This document shows positions 27,306-41,314 of a DNA stretch of 51,269 nt, in pieces. Each line of letters opens with the position of its first letter. Positions within the stretch are counted from its first letter, which is position 1. The stretch is from Pirellulales bacterium (lineage in GTDB: Bacteria; Planctomycetota; Planctomycetia; Pirellulales; Thermoguttaceae). The notes beneath the pieces were generated by a model. It saw nothing but the letters and a program-made list of their open reading frames with translations, ran no database searches and was not told where the DNA came from. The position numbers were made by a program, and so were the translations under genes. The stretch lies in the NCBI GenBank assembly GCA_016931075.1, contig JAFGFF010000052.1, positions 1 to 51,269 of the forward strand, in the 5' to 3' direction.

Positions 27306-27960
27306 CGATCTCGTCCTCGCTGTAAATTCCCTGGTTAATCCACACCTGCACGCCAATATGCCCTTGGGCGATCTTGGCCTCGGCGAATCCGTAGTCGATC
27401 TTCGCCCGCAAGGTGGACAGCGGGATGGACCCGCTGATTTGTTTCTCTCGTCTGGCCATTTCGGCCCCGCCCAGCCGGCCGGCCAGTTGGATCTTGATCC
27501 CCTTGGCGCCGGCGTCCATGGTTTGCTCCATGGCTCGCTTGATCGTCCGCCGGAACCCGGCCCGTTTGGCCAGTTGTTCGCAAACGTCCTCGGCGACCAG
27601 TTGGGCGACGATCTCCGGCCGATTGATTTCCTCGATCTTGATGTTGATCCGGCGACCGGTCAGGGCCTGCAATTCGTTCTGCAGTGCTTCGACACGCTCC
27701 CCCTTCGGACCGATCAGCACGCCTGGACGGGCCGAATGGAGAATCACCTTCACTTCATCGCGTGTACGCTCGATTTCGATCTTCGCAATGGTCGGATAGA
27801 GCGCTTTGCCAAACCGGTCTTTCCGCTTCTTGACGAAGTCGCGGATCTTTTTGTCCTCAACCAACAGGTCGGAGAACTCCTGTTTCGAGGCATACCACCG
27901 GCTCTTCCAGCCAGTCATGATGCCTGTGCGAAACCCGGTTGGATTGACCTTCTGACCCAT
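27244..27960 (-). CDS. rpsC: 30S ribosomal protein S3
   Basis: A 238-residue head protein at the mRNA entry tunnel with helicase activity. MGQKVNPTGFRTGIMTGWKSRWYA opens it; the KH domain has GVLIGPKGERVEAL; RRTIKRAMEQTMDAGAKGIKIQLAGRLGGAEMAR is typical. The last 20 residues (ending KKPKRSYKR) are encoded over the start of rplP. It follows rplV by 21 bases. Confidence 0.97.
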   Translation of the reverse strand: MGQKVNPTGFRTGIMTGWKSRWYASKQEFSDLLVEDKKIRDFVKKRKDRFGKALYPTIAKIEIERTRDEVKVILHSARPGVLIGPKGERVEALQNELQALTGRRINIKIEEINRPEIVAQLVAEDVCEQLAKRAGFRRTIKRAMEQTMDAGAKGIKIQLAGRLGGAEMARREKQISGSIPLSTLRAKIDYGFAEAKIAQGHIGVQVWINQGIYSEDEIDGADAQAGKAPKKPKRSYKR

Positions 27961-27981
27961 GCTTCTGTCTCTCTAAGGATT

Positions 27982-28308
27982 TTATCCCAGTTCAACTCGG
28001 ATATGCGACGTTCGTTTTTTGATCACCGCGGCCATGCCCCGGGCTTTCGGACGGATCCGGCGGAACATCGGGCCCACGTCCACCCGCACGTCGGAGACCG
28101 TCAACTGGCTCAAGTTCGCCTCGCGCCGGTCCTCGGCGTTGGCCAAGGCGCTTTGGACGACTTTCTCAAGCATCCGGGCCCCGCGGTGGGGTTGATACTT
28201 GAGAATCTCCAAGGCCTCGTCGGCATACCTTCCTCGGATCATGTCCGCCAACAGTCGCGCCTTGCGGGGGCTGATTCGGGCGAACCGGTGTACTGCTTCG
28301 TAGGCCAT
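27982..28308 (-). CDS. rplV: 50S ribosomal protein L22
   Basis: A 108-residue protein whose long hairpin lines the exit tunnel at the macrolide-binding constriction. AYEAVHRFARISPRKARLLADMIRGRYADEAL opens it and VGPMFRRIRPKARGMAAVIKKRTSHIRVEL closes it. The start is uncertain: ATG 28308 fits family length, ATG 28329 adds seven residues, and a reading from 28383 is possible; none has a strong ribosome site. It follows rpsS by 87 bases. Confidence 0.93.
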   Translation of the reverse strand: MAYEAVHRFARISPRKARLLADMIRGRYADEALEILKYQPHRGARMLEKVVQSALANAEDRREANLSQLTVSDVRVDVGPMFRRIRPKARGMAAVIKKRTSHIRVELG

Positions 28309-28395
28309 GGTTTCTATCCCGCTTGCCATGTGGCTTATCTCGTCGTCGCCGGAAGGAGCGGTGTGTCCCGCCGGCCCATTCACGCGTCGGCCCGC

Positions 28396-28665
28396 TTACC
28401 GTTTTCCCTTGCCGCCGTGACCGCGGAAAACCCGCGTCGGCGAGAACTCTCCCAACTTGTGACCGACCATCTCTTCGGTGACGAACACCTTAACGTGAGT
28501 TTTTCCGTTGTGGACCATGAACGTATGGCCGACGAACTCCGGAATGATCGTGCACGCACGCGCCCACGTCTTGATCGGTTCCTTCGTCCCGGCCTCGTTC
28601 TGTTTCTCGACCTTGCCGTAAAGCTTAGGATCGACGAAAGGGCCTTTTTTGAGCGATCTTCCCAT
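28396..28665 (-). CDS. rpsS: 30S ribosomal protein S19
   Basis: An 89-residue head protein forming a pair with S13. [64 protein letters not shown] and the final GHGGKGKR match the family. Length is normal. It follows rplB by 28 bases. Confidence 0.97.
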   Translation of the reverse strand: MGRSLKKGPFVDPKLYGKVEKQNEAGTKEPIKTWARACTIIPEFVGHTFMVHNGKTHVKVFVTEEMVGHKLGEFSPTRVFRGHGGKGKR

Positions 28666-28693
28666 GAGGGCGACTTCCAGGATACCCGCGGTT

Positions 28694-29554
28694 TTACTTC
28701 ACTAGTTTCAACAACCCGTATCGCTTCGACCGGCGTCGCCGGACGATCGCGCGGTTGGACGCTTTCTTTCGATCTCGTGTCGACCCGCCCTTGGTCGGCT
28801 TGCCCGTCGGCGTAACGGGGTGACGTCCGCCCTTGGTTCGGCCTTCGCCGCCGCCGTGGGGATGGTCGATCGGGTTCATGGCCGTGCCGCGGACATGCGG
28901 ACGGCGACCCATCCACCGCTTGCGTCCGGCCTTGCCCAGCACGATATTCATGTGCTCGGAGTTGCCGATCTTGCCGATCGTCGCCCGGCAGCTCGCTGGC
29001 ACGCGGCGAATTTCACCGCTGGGCAACGTGATCTGGGCCCAACCGGCGTCCCGGGCAGCGAGCGTGGCGCTGGCGCCGGCGCTGCGGCACATCACGCCGC
29101 CCCGCCCCGGCTGCATCTCGATGCCGTGGATGCTCGTTCCCAACGGGATGGCCGAAAGGGGCATGCAGTTGCCGACCGACGGCGGTGCGTCGGGGCCACT
29201 GAGCAAACGGTCGCCTACCTTCAGACCGTCGGGAGCCAGGATGTATCGCTTTTCGCCGTCCACGTAGTGTAACAGGGCGATTCGGGCGGTGCGGTTCGGA
29301 TCGTACTGGATCGAATGGACCACGGCCGGCACGCCGTCCTTGTTCCGACGGAAGTCGATCTGACGATACCGCTTCTTGTGACCGCCGCCTCGATGCCGGG
29401 CGGTGATCTTGCCCTGGTTGTTCCGCCCGCCCTTGCGACGCTTGATCCGCGTTAGCTTTTTCTCCGGTTTGACGCCCGGCGTCAGATCGGTAAAATCGCT
29501 CACGCTGGCGTTGCGTCGGCCGGGCGTGGTCGGCTTGTACTTGCGAATACCCAT
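28694..29554 (-). CDS. rplB: 50S ribosomal protein L2
   Basis: A 286-residue core protein needed for subunit joining and peptidyl transfer. [45 protein letters not shown] and the highly conserved [15 protein letters not shown] (carrying the essential His) are present. Length is slightly above the usual 275. It follows rplW by 92 bases. Confidence 0.97.
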   Translation of the reverse strand: MGIRKYKPTTPGRRNASVSDFTDLTPGVKPEKKLTRIKRRKGGRNNQGKITARHRGGGHKKRYRQIDFRRNKDGVPAVVHSIQYDPNRTARIALLHYVDGEKRYILAPDGLKVGDRLLSGPDAPPSVGNCMPLSAIPLGTSIHGIEMQPGRGGVMCRSAGASATLAARDAGWAQITLPSGEIRRVPASCRATIGKIGNSEHMNIVLGKAGRKRWMGRRPHVRGTAMNPIDHPHGGGEGRTKGGRHPVTPTGKPTKGGSTRDRKKASNRAIVRRRRSKRYGLLKLVK

Positions 29555-29646
29555 GGTTGACTCTCAATCGCCAGGCGGACTCGGCCGCCGGTGTCGCTTT
29601 GGTGGTTTATCTTTGGGCCGCGATTGCTCCGGCCCGCGGTCACATC

Positions 29647-29958
29647 CTAGAAGAAGTCGATCCGATGCTCGGGGTCGAGCGTCACGATCGCCTTCTTCCA
29701 GGCCTTGGTGTGCCCTTGGCGGAACCGGGTTCGCCGCGGCTTTCCCTTGCGATTCTGGGTGTTGACCCGGACCACCGTCACGTCGAACAACTCCTCGACC
29801 GCCTTGCGGATGTCGTCCTTGCCGGCCATTCGGTTCACTTCGAACGTATAGGAGTTGAGGCGTTCGGCCTTGTGATAACCCTTTTCGGTCACCAGCGGGC
29901 GCAACACGATTTGGTGCGGGTCCAGCGTCAGTTTGGTTTTGGTAATGTCTTTGGCCAT
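29647..29958 (-). CDS. rplW: 50S ribosomal protein L23
   Basis: A 103-residue protein at the exit-tunnel rim and docking site for trigger factor and SRP. Seen are IVLRPLVTEKGYHKAERLNSYTFEVNRMAGKDDIRKAVEELFDVTVVRVNTQN and the end VTLDPEHRIDFF. It follows rplD by 54 bases that contain a perfect 8-bp hairpin. Confidence 0.96.
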   Translation of the reverse strand: MAKDITKTKLTLDPHQIVLRPLVTEKGYHKAERLNSYTFEVNRMAGKDDIRKAVEELFDVTVVRVNTQNRKGKPRRTRFRQGHTKAWKKAIVTLDPEHRIDFF

Positions 29959-29979
29959 GGGCCTTCAGTTCCCTTGCGT

Positions 29980-30000
29980 CGTGAGGCTTTCCGCCTCACG
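29980..30000. other. Perfect 8-bp hairpin in the rplD-rplW spacer
   Basis: CGTGAGGC (29980-29987) and GCCTCACG (29993-30000) pair perfectly around a 5-base loop. It begins 12 bases after the rplD stop and ends 21 bases before the rplW start. There is no U-tract. A processing site or a small dispersed palindrome are the main options. Confidence 0.6.
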
Positions 30001-30012
30001 CGGCTACCTGTG

Positions 30013-30654
30013 TCACGAGGCTTGCTTCGAGGTCGCCTTCTCACAAAACGCGTCCAGCGCGGCCTTGGTCATCAGCACCCGACGCGGACGAAGCACGTCC
30101 AACGCATTGAGGTCCGAAACGGGCAGGACCGTCACGTCAGCCAGATTGCGAATGCTTTTATAGGTATTCACGTCGTACCCGGCCACTGTCACCAAGAGCG
30201 ACTGTCCGTCCACGCTCAGCGCTTTCAGGATCGACGCCATTTCCTTGGTCCGGGGAACCGAAAAGGCCAACTCGTCGATCAGCACAACTTCCTCGTCGGC
30301 GATCCGCGAGGCCACGGCCATCCGCGTGGCCAGCCGGACCGCCTTTTTCGGCAGCCGATACGACCAGTCTCGCGGCCGCTTGGCGAACGCGCGACCGCCG
30401 CCTCGCCGCACGTTGCTGCGTCGTGAGCCGGCCCGGGCGTTGCCCGTCCCCTTCTGGCGATACATCTTCTTGGTCGACCCCTTCACCTCTGCGCGGCTCT
30501 TGTTCTTGGCCGAACCCTGACGCTGATTCGCCTGGTACATCACCACGACGTCGTGCATCAACTGCTTGCTGATGCGCGGCGCCAGCTCAGCCGGGTCGAT
30601 CTTGTAGGTCCCGACCTTCGCTCCCGTTCGATCGTAGACAGGCAGGCTTACCAT
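30013..30654 (-). CDS. rplD: 50S ribosomal protein L4
   Basis: A 213-residue protein whose loop lines the exit tunnel. MVSLPVYDRTGAKVGTYKID is the family start; the tunnel loop reads KMYRQKGTGNARAGSRRSNVRRGGGRAFAKRPRDW. In E. coli L4 also represses its own operon; whether that holds here is unknown. It follows rplC by 73 bases. A longer reading from 30735 would overlap rplC and is not supported. Confidence 0.96.
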   Translation of the reverse strand: MVSLPVYDRTGAKVGTYKIDPAELAPRISKQLMHDVVVMYQANQRQGSAKNKSRAEVKGSTKKMYRQKGTGNARAGSRRSNVRRGGGRAFAKRPRDWSYRLPKKAVRLATRMAVASRIADEEVVLIDELAFSVPRTKEMASILKALSVDGQSLLVTVAGYDVNTYKSIRNLADVTVLPVSDLNALDVLRPRRVLMTKAALDAFCEKATSKQAS

Positions 30655-30727
30655 CGCTTTGACGTTCTGGGTATGAGGTAAAGGTGTCTTATATTGTTTG
30701 TTGCCGCTGTCTCTAGCCGAGCTTGCC

Positions 30728-31417
30728 CTAACCAAGCTTGTTCGTCTGGCGAATCAGCACATAACCGCCGTTCGGCCCGGGAATGGCTCCACGAACCAAC
30801 AGGAGGTTGTTCTCGGCGTCGATCTGGTGGACTTTCAAATTCCGGACAGTGCACTGTGCGGCGCCGTAGCGGCCGGGCATCCGCTTCCCCTTGAGCACTC
30901 GACTGGGATAGGCGCTGCAGCCGGTGCCGCCGAGATGCCGGTGGCACTTCTTGACGCCGTGGCTGGCCCGCTGCCCATGAAAGTTGTGTCGCTTCATCGC
31001 GCCGGCCGTGCCCCGGCCCTTGCTCGTGCCGACCACATCAACGGAAACGACGCCATCGAAGATGCCGACGCCGAACTCCTGCCCGACCTCGACCCCTTCG
31101 ACAGAACCTCGGATCTCGCGGACGAATCGCTTGGGCTCGCAGTCGGCCTTGGCCACTGCCGGCGCGCCGGCGGCCGTGCGCTGCTTCTGACGCTTGCTGT
31201 CCAGACTGGCGACGTGACCCCGCTCGGAACGGGGAGCAAGACGACGGGGCCTATCCTGATAGCCCAACTGAACCGCTTCGTAGCCGTCCCGCTCCACAGT
31301 CTTGACCTGCAGAACGTGACACGGCCCCGCCTGGATGACGGTGACCGGGACAACCTCGCCCGATTCGTTGTAGACTTGGGTCATCCCGACCTTGCGGCCG
31401 AGTAGTCCAGCGTTCAT
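30728..31417 (-). CDS. rplC: 50S ribosomal protein L3
   Basis: A 229-residue protein reaching towards the peptidyl-transferase centre. MNAGLLGRKVGMTQVYNESGEVVPVTVIQAGPC begins it; SKGRGTAGAMKRHNFHGQRASHG and HLGGTGCSAYPSRVLKGKRMPGRYG are diagnostic. Length is normal. It follows rpsJ by 169 bases, a long gap for this position, in which I see no gene. Confidence 0.97.
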   Translation of the reverse strand: MNAGLLGRKVGMTQVYNESGEVVPVTVIQAGPCHVLQVKTVERDGYEAVQLGYQDRPRRLAPRSERGHVASLDSKRQKQRTAAGAPAVAKADCEPKRFVREIRGSVEGVEVGQEFGVGIFDGVVSVDVVGTSKGRGTAGAMKRHNFHGQRASHGVKKCHRHLGGTGCSAYPSRVLKGKRMPGRYGAAQCTVRNLKVHQIDAENNLLLVRGAIPGPNGGYVLIRQTNKLG

Positions 31418-31586
31418 CGTTCTTGCCTTTATCGTGTCGCCTCGCGGGAATCACCGATTCGGTAATAAACCGGGTTTACCCACGCAGCTTCCGTCACATC
31501 GGAGAATCCTGATCGGAATTCGAAAGCCGGATGGCTATTGTACTTTCGTCGCTTCCTGGCCCCACCGGGCCGCATTCCTTCTCGTT

Positions 31587-31913
31587 CTACCTGCTGGTGG
31601 CCTTGATCTTGATGTCCACGCCCGCCGGCAGGCTGAGCTTGTTGAGCGCTTCGATCGTCTTGGCCGTCGCCTGCAGAATGTCAATCAGCCGCTTGTGCGT
31701 GCGGATCTCGAACTGCTGCCGGGCCTTCTTGTCGACATGGGGACTGGACAGGACGGTGTAGCGCTCGATGCGTGTCGGCAAGGGGATAGGCCCATGGACT
31801 ATCGACCCCGTCCGTTTGGCGGTGTCGGTAATCTCCGCGGCGCTCTGATCCAAAACCGCGTGATCGTAGGCCTCCATGCGGATGCGGATAATCTCGTTGT
31901 TTTGGTCGACCAC
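31587..31913 (-). CDS. rpsJ: 30S ribosomal protein S10
   Basis: A 108-residue head protein that also acts as NusE in antitermination complexes. [30 protein letters not shown] and [36 protein letters not shown] are diagnostic. The GTG at 31913 is chosen because GGGAGG lies six bases upstream; longer readings lack family similarity and cross the promoter. It is the first gene of the S10 cluster. Confidence 0.96.
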   Translation of the reverse strand: MVDQNNEIIRIRMEAYDHAVLDQSAAEITDTAKRTGSIVHGPIPLPTRIERYTVLSSPHVDKKARQQFEIRTHKRLIDILQATAKTIEALNKLSLPAGVDIKIKATSR

Positions 31914-31957
31914 GGCGGCCCTCCCGGCGTCCCGGTTCCAGCTTTCCAAAGAAACGC

Positions 31958-31972
31958 CCACCGCAAGGGTGG
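31958..31972. other. Hairpin in the S10-operon leader
   Basis: CCACC and GGTGG pair around a 5-base loop in the predicted leader RNA about 45 bases before the rpsJ start; a flanking GGAAA/TTTCC pair allows an alternative fold. A role in autoregulation is only conjecture. Confidence 0.3.
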
Positions 31973-31982
31973 AAAACCTCAG

Positions 31983-32011
31983 ATCGTAACGCCAACGGCC
32001 GGGCGTGTCAA
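31983..32011 (-). promoter_or_regulatory. Promoter of the S10 operon
   Basis: Minus-strand TTGACA (32006-32011, perfect -35) and TACGAT (31983-31988, 4/6) are 17 bases apart. Transcription would start near 31976, giving a leader of about 60 bases before rpsJ. This lies in the 429-base spacer between rpsJ and the histidine kinase; the rest of the spacer (32012-32342) shows no gene or clear terminator. Confidence 0.7.
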
Positions 32012-32342
32012 CGCCCTCGCGCGAAAAATCGCGGCCCTGCGACCGTTCTGCCCTCGCCACCGGATACCGCGACCGCAAACTCGACGCTGGCAGCCCAGAT
32101 TCCGGACAAAATTAGGGTATTTGCGAGGGAAAACCTATTGATCGGCTCGGACCGGCTTCCCGATTGAGACGCTCCTGCCCGCGGACACGAACGACAAGGC
32201 AATGACAAGCTCGTAAGGCCTCCGACAGCGTCTTCCCCCACTCAAGAGACTTGCGGCTCCCCTGTGGTGGAATTCGAGACCCTGGTTGTCCCTCGATTTG
32301 CCACAATCGATGGCCCAACTGGCTTCTTCCAAGAAAACCAAT

Positions 32343-33470
32343 TCACGAATCGTCATCATCCAGCGGAAGATCAACACTCAGGTGCGTCCCTCGACCGGGG
32401 GCCGTGTCGAGTGAGAAGACACCGCCCAACAAGCGAACTCGCTCCCGGATCCCTCTGAGGCCAAACCGGTCAATCGGAACGGCGTTGGGATCAAAGCCCA
32501 CCCCCCAGTCGTGGATGTCGACATGGATTTGATCCTTATCCGTCTTCAGGCCCACGCGGATCCGATCGGACCGGGCGTGCCGGCAGGCGTTGGCCAGCGA
32601 TTCCTGAACGATCCGGAATACGGCCGTCTCCAGCAAGGCGGGTAGCCGCTCGGTGCGGACGTGGTGGAAGAACTCGATCTCCGACCGCTCGCGGCTCTGT
32701 GCCTCGTGGATCAGAAAATCCACCGCGGCCACGATGCCCGACTCATCCAGAATCGGCGGTCTCAACCCACTGATGAGGCGTCGCGCCTCGCCGATTCCCT
32801 CGCTCAACAGGCTCATTGCCTCGTCGAACGTCCTTTGGCCTTCAGGCGGCATGTCGGCGCCCAACTGGACCAGCGACTGGAACCGCATCTGTGCGCCGGC
32901 CAGTTGTTGGGCCAGGCCGTCGTGGATCTCATAAGCAAAGAACCTCCGCTCGCGTTCCTGAAGGTCGATCAAGCCGCGGAGGACTTTTTGTTCGCGGCGG
33001 AGGGATTCCTCGGCCGCCTTGCGCTGCGTGATGTCAATGCAAATGATCATCACCGTGGTGGGAGGACCGTCCTGCATGAGCGGAATCAGGCGGCAATTCC
33101 ACCAGTGTCCAAAGACCGTCAACGCTTCGACCACCTGGACTTCCTGGGTCGTGAACGCCTGCTCCAGGGCGTGACGACAGGCCGGGAGCGACTCCGGTGC
33201 GATGTGGGTGAAGCCGATCGTGTTGCACAGTTCCTCGGGCGAAACGTCGCCGTTTCCCCGATTGGCGAATTGGATCCTCGCCTCGCGATCCACGATGAGC
33301 ATGAAGTCAGGCAGATTGTCGATCAGGCTTCGCAGGGTCGTGCCCGACTCGTGCAACGCCCGATCCGCATCGCCGCGGTCGATTTCCGTGCGTCGGAGGT
33401 CCTCTACCTGCCGTCGGAGCGATTCGATTTCTCGTACCAGATCATCGTTGGATTTGGTTTGGTCTTGCAC
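32343..33470 (-). CDS. Sensor histidine kinase, PAS plus HisKA_3 (NarL-type)
   Basis: A 375-residue soluble kinase with no membrane segment. An N-terminal coiled coil (5-40) leads to a PAS domain (about 43-150: SLIDNLPDFMLIVDREARIQFAN ... VMIICIDITQRKAAE). The HisKA_3 dimerisation helix has the phospho-acceptor His183 in AYEIHDGLAQQL. The ATPase domain shows IVQESLANACRHA, DWGVGFDPN and FGLRGIRERVRLLGG. The GTG start has GGGGGAGG seven bases upstream. It sits between fusA and rpsJ on the same strand, with no response regulator beside it. Its partner is probably a LuxR/NarL-type regulator elsewhere; the signal is unknown. Confidence 0.9.
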   Translation of the reverse strand: MQDQTKSNDDLVREIESLRRQVEDLRRTEIDRGDADRALHESGTTLRSLIDNLPDFMLIVDREARIQFANRGNGDVSPEELCNTIGFTHIAPESLPACRHALEQAFTTQEVQVVEALTVFGHWWNCRLIPLMQDGPPTTVMIICIDITQRKAAEESLRREQKVLRGLIDLQERERRFFAYEIHDGLAQQLAGAQMRFQSLVQLGADMPPEGQRTFDEAMSLLSEGIGEARRLISGLRPPILDESGIVAAVDFLIHEAQSRERSEIEFFHHVRTERLPALLETAVFRIVQESLANACRHARSDRIRVGLKTDKDQIHVDIHDWGVGFDPNAVPIDRFGLRGIRERVRLLGGVFSLDTAPGRGTHLSVDLPLDDDDS

Positions 33471-33576
33471 TCGTCCACCTCCCCCGAGGTTTGTCGCACC
33501 AGTGCCCCTACAGACCTCCAACGCCCCGTAACTCTTCTCACGCTCCCTTCACGAAGTACTTCCGATTTCATAGTTA

Positions 33577-33601
33577 CATGCCTATTGATACTCCAGGCAT
33601 G
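33577..33601. repeat. Inverted repeat between fusA and the kinase
   Basis: CATGCCT (33577-33583) and AGGCATG (33595-33601) pair perfectly around 11 bases. On the transcribed (minus) strand a run of T (CATTTTTCTC) precedes rather than follows it, so it is not a standard terminator for fusA. It could be an operator for the kinase gene, which starts about 107 bases further on. Confidence 0.4.
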
Positions 33602-33717
33602 AGAAAAATGACTTGAATGCCGGTCTCCCATCCTTCACTGCCCACACCCCATGCGGCATCAAACCGTCCGGCAATCGGCAAGAACGGTCGACCATGCGCG
33701 CGTCGACGAACGAGACT

Positions 33718-35793
<2,076 letters not shown>

Positions 35794-35878
35794 GGTCACA
35801 GTGGTTGTCGACGCGATGCGCAGAACAACGCCGCAGCCGGTTCGCGGGACCGGCGCGGCGTTAAGGATCTTTCGGTTG

Positions 35879-36349
35879 TTACCAGGCGAAGTGGGCGAAC
35901 GCCTTGTTCGCATCGGCCATGCGGTGGACGTTTTCGCGTTTGGTGTAGGCGGTCCCTTCGCGGTTGTACGCAGCCAGGAGTTCGGCGGCCAGTTTCTCGG
36001 CGGTGGGGCGGCCCTTCTTCTCGCGAATGGCGGCCAGGATCCAGCGGATGGCCAACGACTGCTGCCGGGTGCGCCCGACCTGCATCGGCACCTGGTACGA
36101 CGCTCCACCGACCCGCTTCGAGCGGACTTCGATGTTCGGCTTGACGTTCTCGACCGCCTGGGTGAAGACTTCGATGGGCTCGACGTCGTGGATCTTCTTG
36201 CTGATCAAGTCCAACGAGTCGTAGAAGACGCGCTGGGCAACGCTCTTCTTGCCGTCCCACATCAGGCAGTTGATGAACTTGCTTGCCAGGAGCGATCCGC
36301 ACTTCGGATCGGGAACGAGTTGTTTTCTGCTGGCCGTGATTCGACCCAT
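35879..36349 (-). CDS. rpsG: 30S ribosomal protein S7
   Basis: A 156-residue primary binder of the 16S 3' domain near the E site. [35 protein letters not shown] starts it; [36 protein letters not shown] and the end [10 protein letters not shown] are typical. It follows rpsL by 26 bases and precedes fusA by 85. Confidence 0.97.
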   Translation of the reverse strand: MGRITASRKQLVPDPKCGSLLASKFINCLMWDGKKSVAQRVFYDSLDLISKKIHDVEPIEVFTQAVENVKPNIEVRSKRVGGASYQVPMQVGRTRQQSLAIRWILAAIREKKGRPTAEKLAAELLAAYNREGTAYTKRENVHRMADANKAFAHFAW

Positions 36350-36375
36350 GTCGCGATTCCTGTATTGGTCTGAGT

Positions 36376-36747
36376 CTAAGACGACATCTTGGCGCCGTAG
36401 CGGCTACGGGACTGCTTGCGTCCGTCCACGGCCAACGTGTCCAAAGTGCCCCGGATAACTTGGTATCGCACGCCCGGCAGGTCGCGGATACGCCCGCCGC
36501 GGACCAGGACGATCGAGTGTTCCTGGAGGCTGTGCCCCTCGCCCGGGATGTAGACCGTTACTTCCTTCCCGTTGGACAGCCGGACGCGCGTGATCTTTCG
36601 CAGCGCGGAGTTCGGTTTTTTCGGGGTCATCGTCTTGACCTGGAGGCAGACGCCACGTTTCTGAGGGCATCGCTCCAGGACGGGCGACTTGCTGAACTTG
36701 CGGGGCGGTCGGCGTCGCTTTCGGACGAGTTGGTTGGTCGTCGGCAT
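36376..36747 (-). CDS. rpsL: 30S ribosomal protein S12
   Basis: A 123-residue decoding-centre protein. [17 protein letters not shown] opens it; [11 protein letters not shown] (41-51) and [16 protein letters not shown] are conserved. Residue 88 is Arg (GGRIRDLPG, codon at 36484-36486) where E. coli has Lys88; Lys43 and Asp89 are kept. Replacement of this Lys by Arg is a known streptomycin-resistance change in other species. Longer frames reaching 36876 add a non-family prefix. It opens the rpsL-rpsG-fusA group. Confidence 0.97.
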   Translation of the reverse strand: MPTTNQLVRKRRRPPRKFSKSPVLERCPQKRGVCLQVKTMTPKKPNSALRKITRVRLSNGKEVTVYIPGEGHSLQEHSIVLVRGGRIRDLPGVRYQVIRGTLDTLAVDGRKQSRSRYGAKMSS

Positions 36748-36790
36748 GGTTGATATCGAGTTGGGGTTACTGGACTTATCAGAACCCTTC

Positions 36791-36818
36791 ATTTTGAAGG
36801 GTAGGCCGGAGATGTCAA
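36791..36818 (-). promoter_or_regulatory. Candidate str-operon promoter with overlapping inverted repeat
   Basis: Minus-strand TTGACA (36813-36818) is followed after 16 bases by CAAAAT (36791-36796). The -10 lies in the loop of an inverted repeat ACCCTTC/GAAGGGT spanning 36784-36802. This is in the 155-base rpoC-rpsL spacer and would give a leader of about 35 bases. Confidence 0.5.
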
Positions 36819-36902
36819 GCCCTGGCGGGACTTCCGGCCCTGTCATTTGCCCCAGACGACCTTGCCCCTCTTTCAAGGGAACAATCTAGCGTCTGGATGG
36901 CG

Positions 36903-41267
<4,365 letters not shown>

Positions 41268-41314
41268 TCCTTTATGTGGGAAAATGGTTCGCGATCAGAT
41301 AACCGCCGTCACGC

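Noticed and set aside
35794-36108. N-terminal extension of EF-G into rpsG
   Set aside because: The extra 105 codons are an alternate-frame reading of rpsG and unlike any EF-G; the family start is at 35793.
36784-36802. Intrinsic terminator after rpoC
   Set aside because: The stem is AT-moderate and no U-run follows on the minus strand, so I treat it as part of a promoter region.
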